In this document: in pieces, positions 6,894-10,431 of the stretch
Layout of the letters: every line of letters starts with the position of its first letter
Numbering within the stretch: the stretch's first letter is position 1
DNA from: an uncultured Peptococcaceae bacterium
GTDB lineage: Bacteria; Bacillota; Peptococcia; Peptococcales; Peptococcaceae
Direction: 5' to 3'
Assembly: GCA_902496505.1 (NCBI GenBank)
Contig: CABVBB010000033.1
Span: forward strand, 1 to 10,431
DNA length: 10,431 bases
Notes under the pieces: model-generated
What the model saw: the letters and a program-made list of their open reading frames with translations, nothing else
The model's database searches: none
Told to the model about the DNA's origin: nothing
Made by a program: the position numbers and the translations under genes

Positions 6894-8084
6894 ATGATGG
6901 ATTTAGAAGCAATGAAAACAAAAGTACAAGCGGAGATCGATAAATATCAGGATGAATTTTGGCAGACAGCGGAGTATATCCACGCCAATCCAGAGCTGCG
7001 CTTTGAAGAGTTCAAGGCCGCCAAAGCACTGTGCGACCTCTTAGAAAACCATGGTTTTGAGGTGCAGCGCGGCTACTGCGAGCTGCCGACGGCCTTCCGC
7101 GCTGTCAAAGAGGGCAAATCCGGCGGCCCGACCATCGGCCTTTTGTGCGAATATGACGCGCTGGTAGAGATCGGTCATGCCTGCGGGCACAACCTCATCG
7201 GCACTATTTCTGCCGCAGCCGGTATTGCAGTCTCCAGCATTTTGGAGGAAGTCTGCGGCAAGATCGTGGTGCTAGGCACTCCGGCCGAAGAAGGCGGCGG
7301 CGGCAAGGTACTTATCCTCAACCGCGGCGGCATGGACGATCTGGACTGCGCGATGATCATCCATCCCACCGACAAGACGATGGTGGACGACGTCTCTCTG
7401 GCCAACAGCGAGATCACCTTCCGCTTCACTGGCAAATCCGCTCACGCGGCAGCTTATCCGCAGGAAGGCGTCAATGCCTTGGAAGCAGTTATCGCGACTT
7501 TTAACAATATCAACGGCATCCGCCTCAATCTGCCCAAAGACGCCAGCGTCCACGGCATCATCACCAAGGGTGGCATCGCGACCAATATCATCACCGAAAA
7601 CGCCGAGTGTATGTTCAGCGTCCGGGCGATGAAACGCTCCGTGCTCAACGTCGTTTTGGAAAAGGTGAAAAACTGCGCCCGCGCCGCAGCGCTCTCTACA
7701 GGCTGCAGCCTGGAGATGGTGATGAGCGAAGGCCACAATTATGACGAGATCGATAATAACGTTTTGATGAAGGAACTCCTGCACAAAAACTTTGACCTCT
7801 TGGGCGAGCCGGTTGCGCCGCGCCTGGCGGATAAAGGCATGGGTTCCACGGATATGGGCAATGTGACCTTGGCAATGCCGGGCTTCCAGGCGTACATCGG
7901 CCTGGGCGAAGGCGCTGTCACCCATACGCCCGAATTTGCTCAGTTCTCCACCGGGGAGACGGGCTATCACGCACTCATCACCGCCGCCAAAGCGTTGGCG
8001 ATGACGACTGTGGATCTATTGGCACAGCCAGAATTAGTCGAGCAGGCTAAAGCAGAGTTTCAAGCATCGAAGGAGGATAAATAA
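6894..8084 (+). CDS. M20-family amidohydrolase / metallopeptidase (ACY1L2/AbgB-like)
   Basis: A 396-residue cytoplasmic metallohydrolase (395 if ATG 6897 is used) that should cleave an amide bond in a peptide or N-acyl amino acid. Metal and catalytic residues of M20 are visible: GHACGHN (His95, Cys97, His99), the acidic pair in GTPAEEGGGGK (Glu132, Glu133), His157 in IIHPTD, and His344 in GAVTHTPEF. The lid domain begins around the TGKSAHAAAYPQEGVNALEA block (~185-205). Cys97 in place of a metal-binding Asp, together with GHACGHNLIGT, points to the amidohydrolase branch that includes ACY1L2-like proteins and AbgB rather than classic dipeptidases. No signal peptide is seen, so it works after import. 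AGGGGAG (6881-6887) is 6 bases from the first ATG. It lies between permease and ATPase genes, so its substrate is probably what the transporter carries. The exact substrate is not inferable. Confidence 0.93.
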   Translation: MMDLEAMKTKVQAEIDKYQDEFWQTAEYIHANPELRFEEFKAAKALCDLLENHGFEVQRGYCELPTAFRAVKEGKSGGPTIGLLCEYDALVEIGHACGHNLIGTISAAAGIAVSSILEEVCGKIVVLGTPAEEGGGGKVLILNRGGMDDLDCAMIIHPTDKTMVDDVSLANSEITFRFTGKSAHAAAYPQEGVNALEAVIATFNNINGIRLNLPKDASVHGIITKGGIATNIITENAECMFSVRAMKRSVLNVVLEKVKNCARAAALSTGCSLEMVMSEGHNYDEIDNNVLMKELLHKNFDLLGEPVAPRLADKGMGSTDMGNVTLAMPGFQAYIGLGEGAVTHTPEFAQFSTGETGYHALITAAKALAMTTVDLLAQPELVEQAKAEFQASKEDK

Positions 8085-8086
8085 CA

Positions 8087-9022
8087 ATGGCTCTCATGCA
8101 AGTGATGGAATTATATGAAGTGTTGGATGACCCTGCTGTCAGCGGGGAAAAAGTAGTGGCTTTCTTTGCCGAGCACGGCATCAAAGCTGAAAGCAAGACG
8201 GTAGAGGGTGACAAAGGGCACACCGATTTTGTCACTGTCGTGATCCCAGGCACCCGCGGCAAGCTGGCTGGCGGCGACGCACCGACCTTGGGCGTTGTCG
8301 GCCGTTTGGGCGGCATTGGCGCTCGTCCAGAGCGTATCGGCTTCGTTTCCGACGGCGACGGCGCGCTGGCTGCCTTGGCTACCGCTTACAAATTGGGCAA
8401 AATGGCCAACTTGGGCGATAAACTCCCTGGTGATGTCATCATCAAGACCCACGTCTGCCCCGATGCACCGACCCGTCCGCACGAACCAGTGCCTTTCATG
8501 GATTCCCCAGTGGATATCGCGACCATGAATGCTCACGAGATCGACCCAGCTATGGATGCAGTCATCTCCATCGACACCACCAAAGGCAACCGCATCATCA
8601 ACCACAAGGGCATTGCCATGTCCCCAACTGTCAAAGAAGGCTACATCCTCAAAGTGAGTGATGATCTGGTCTCCATCATCGAGACTGTCACTGGCGCACC
8701 AGCGCAGGTCTTCCCCTTGAGCACCCAGGACATCACCCCTTACGGCAATGACCTTTATCATATCAACAGCATCCTCCAGCCGGCTGTAGCCACCAGCGCA
8801 CCGGTAGTGGGCATCGCTATCACCACCGCTACTCCAGTAGCAGGCTGCGCGACCGGCGCCAGCCACGTCATCGACGTGGAATTGGCTGTACGCTTCGCGA
8901 TCGAGACCGCGAAGGCTTATGGCGAAGGCAAATGCACTTTCTACGACGCGGAAGAATATGCCCGTATCCTCGCGCTTTATGGTTCCATGACCCACATCCA
9001 GACGCCGGGCAGAAATGCGTAA
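8087..9022 (+). CDS. DUF1177 family protein, function unknown
   Basis: A 311-residue protein I recognise as DUF1177 (recalled, not searched). No signal peptide or membrane segment is evident, so it is probably cytoplasmic. Conserved-looking polar clusters are DKGHTDFV (~42-49), SDGDGALAAL (~88-97), THVCPDAPTRPHEPVPFMDS (~121-140), ISIDTTKGNRIINHKG (~160-175), and TPVAGCATGASHV (~249-261, Cys254, His260). The His, Asp and Cys residues in short loops after hydrophobic strands look like an enzyme active site, possibly metal-dependent. The SIDTTKGN...KG stretch loosely recalls M42 aminopeptidases ('DVTxAGD...KGP'), but this is only an impression. AAGGAGG (8070-8076) lies 10 bases before ATG 8087, inside the end of the M20 gene, so the two genes are coupled. 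Its place next to an amidohydrolase inside a transporter operon suggests it processes the same imported compound. Confidence 0.85.
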   Translation: MALMQVMELYEVLDDPAVSGEKVVAFFAEHGIKAESKTVEGDKGHTDFVTVVIPGTRGKLAGGDAPTLGVVGRLGGIGARPERIGFVSDGDGALAALATAYKLGKMANLGDKLPGDVIIKTHVCPDAPTRPHEPVPFMDSPVDIATMNAHEIDPAMDAVISIDTTKGNRIINHKGIAMSPTVKEGYILKVSDDLVSIIETVTGAPAQVFPLSTQDITPYGNDLYHINSILQPAVATSAPVVGIAITTATPVAGCATGASHVIDVELAVRFAIETAKAYGEGKCTFYDAEEYARILALYGSMTHIQTPGRNA

Positions 9023-9070
9023 GGCACGCTGGCAGACTTATTGCGACCGTAATCCTAAGGAGGTGCTTTT

Positions 9071-10075
9071 GTGAGCGACGAATTGTTACAGATCAAAAAT
9101 TTGCGGACTTACTTCTTCACCGGCCCCAATCCGGTCAAATCCGTTGACGGCGTCAATTTGGCCGTGGACAAGGGCCAGACGCTGGGCATCGTCGGTGAAT
9201 CCGGCTCGGGCAAAAGCGTCACGTCCATGTCCGTCATGCGCCTGATCGCCCATCCCGGCAAGATCGTCGAAGGCGAGATCATCTTTGAAGGCCGGGATCT
9301 GCTCAAATTGTCCGAGCAGGAGATACGCAAGATCAGAGGCAACGAGATCTCCATGATCTTTCAGGACCCGATGACAGCGCTCAATCCCGTCTTTACTGTA
9401 GGCGATCAGATCGCTGAAGCCATCCGGCTGCATCAAAAAGCCTCCAAAAAAGAGGCCATGCAGCGGGCTGTGGAAATGCTGCGCATCGTCGGCATTCCTG
9501 AGCCTGAGCAGCGGGTCAAGCAGTATCCTCACGAATTTTCCGGCGGTATGCGCCAGCGCGCCATGATCGCTATGGCGTTGGCCTGCAACCCCAAGCTGCT
9601 CATTGCCGATGAGCCGACCACCGCGCTGGACGTGACTGTCCAAGCGCAGATCCTGCGCCTGATGAAACGTCTGCAGGACAAATTCGACACCGCTATCATC
9701 CTCATCACCCATGACTTGGGCGTAGTAGCGGAGACTTGCGATTTTGTAGCGGTCATGTACGCGGGCAACTGCATCGAGTATACCGATGTCAAGACGCTTT
9801 TCGCCCAGCCGCTGCATCCCTACACTTGGGGACTGCTCAATTCACAGCCCAAGCTCAATTCGCACGGCAAGGAAAAACTGGAGCCCATCGAGGGCAACCC
9901 GCCCGATCTGGCTAATCTCACCGGCGGCTGCAATTTCCACGAGAGATGCCCGTACTGCCAGCCCATCTGCATGGAGAAAAAACCTGAGCTGGTGGAATTT
10001 GAGAGCGGCCACCAAGTGGCCTGCCACTTTACCGGCCAGCTGAAAGCGCCTGACTTTGGGGGTGTAAGCAAATGA
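9071..10075 (+). CDS. DppD/OppD-type ABC transporter ATP-binding protein
   Basis: A 334-residue ATPase that powers the importer. Walker A is GESGSGKS (42-49), the Q-loop is in [13 protein letters not shown] (~95-107), the signature is FSGGMRQRA (Ser157-Gly159), and Walker B is [12 protein letters not shown] (Asp180, Glu181); the switch [10 protein letters not shown] follows. The C-terminal oligopeptide/dipeptide extension has Cys287, Cys293, Cys300 and Cys318, the four-cysteine arrangement linked in this family to an iron-sulfur cluster, plus an extra Cys296. It starts at GTG 9071, with TAAGGAGGTG (9056-9065; core AAGGAGG 9057-9063) 7 bases upstream of the start, an excellent match to the 16S rRNA 3' end. 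Its stop overlaps the next gene's start (ATGA). Confidence 0.95.
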   Translation: MSDELLQIKNLRTYFFTGPNPVKSVDGVNLAVDKGQTLGIVGESGSGKSVTSMSVMRLIAHPGKIVEGEIIFEGRDLLKLSEQEIRKIRGNEISMIFQDPMTALNPVFTVGDQIAEAIRLHQKASKKEAMQRAVEMLRIVGIPEPEQRVKQYPHEFSGGMRQRAMIAMALACNPKLLIADEPTTALDVTVQAQILRLMKRLQDKFDTAIILITHDLGVVAETCDFVAVMYAGNCIEYTDVKTLFAQPLHPYTWGLLNSQPKLNSHGKEKLEPIEGNPPDLANLTGGCNFHERCPYCQPICMEKKPELVEFESGHQVACHFTGQLKAPDFGGVSK

Positions 10076-10431
10076 GCGATGTATTATTACAGGTCACTGG
10101 CCTGAAAAAATATTTCCCGGTGAACAAAGGCATCATTTTCAGTCACAAGACCGGTGATGTCAAAGCAGTGGACGGCGTGTCCTTTTTCGTCAACCGCGGC
10201 GAGACCTTCGGCTTAGTCGGTGAGTCCGGCTGCGGCAAGTCCACCACCGGCCGGCTGGTCATGCAGCTTTTGAAGCCCACCGCCGGCAGCGTCGTCTTTG
10301 ACGGCAAAGAACTGACCGACATGAACAAAGAAGAGCTGCGTCAGCTGCGCAAGGAGATCCAGATGGTCTTCCAGGACCCGTATGCTTCTCTCGACCCGCG
10401 CAAAACGGTCGAGGATATCATCATGGAGCCC
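10072..10431 (+). CDS. DppF/OppF-type ABC transporter ATP-binding protein (3' end outside window)
   Basis: The frame from ATG 10072 is open to the last base (120 codons). It begins [20 protein letters not shown], with the long insertion before VKAVDGVSF that is typical of DppF/OppF. Walker A is GESGCGKST (50-58) and the Q-loop is MVFQDPYASLDPR (Gln101). The signature, Walker B and C-terminal region lie beyond the window. The ATGA overlap of 4 bases with the upstream ATPase and the modest ribosome site (GGGGGTG at 10058-10064) suggest translational coupling. With the DppD-type protein it forms the heterodimeric motor of the transporter. Confidence 0.95.
   Translation, partial: MSDVLLQVTGLKKYFPVNKGIIFSHKTGDVKAVDGVSFFVNRGETFGLVGESGCGKSTTGRLVMQLLKPTAGSVVFDGKELTDMNKEELRQLRKEIQMVFQDPYASLDPRKTVEDIIMEP

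Noticed and set aside
8111..8995. A 294-codon minus-strand open frame opposite the DUF1177 gene.
   Set aside because: It is a codon-bias shadow with no ribosome site. The + strand gene has a perfect ribosome site and operon spacing on both sides.
1..10431. Search for CRISPR arrays, tRNA/rRNA genes, defence systems, phage genes or attachment sites.
   Set aside because: No regularly spaced repeats, cloverleaf-like segments, phage or defence protein motifs were seen by eye on either strand.

Overview
The window is most likely from a Bacillota bacterium. The evidence is the perfect or near-perfect AAGGAGG-type ribosome binding sites, a TTG and a GTG start, a lipoprotein signal on the binding protein, T-tailed intrinsic terminators and a UPF0236/ISLre2-type transposase relic, a family common in that phylum. 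Negativicutes is a guess, not something the sequence proves. The operon genes are moderately GC-rich, while the first ~170 bases are very AT-rich.

Layout. Bases 1-130 hold what looks like the 3' end of an unidentified + strand gene. Bases ~183-1268 hold a decayed minus-strand transposase of the UPF0236/ISLre2 family, broken into at least seven reading-frame pieces and missing part of its middle. A well-formed extended -10 promoter at ~1391 and a leader hairpin precede a PucR-family regulator (1480-3105). A 151-base intergenic region follows, with a -10 box, an 18-base palindrome and an inverted repeat that covers the next gene's Shine-Dalgarno. From 3257 to the right edge, all on +, run: lipoprotein solute-binding protein (SBP family 5), an internal terminator, DppB-like permease, DppC-like permease, an M20 amidohydrolase/peptidase, a DUF1177 protein, a DppD-like ATPase and a DppF-like ATPase cut by the window end.

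Working model. The binding protein captures a peptide-like or amide-containing solute outside the membrane, the DppB/DppC pore with the DppD/DppF ATPases imports it, and the M20 hydrolase cleaves an amide bond inside the cell. The DUF1177 protein, encoded between the M20 gene and the ATPases, probably acts on the same compound, but its activity is not known to me. The PucR regulator next door is the obvious candidate for switching the operon on. The substrate cannot be read from the sequence. The parts with least explanation are the DUF1177 gene inside a complete transporter operon and the regulatory DNA at 3117-3256.
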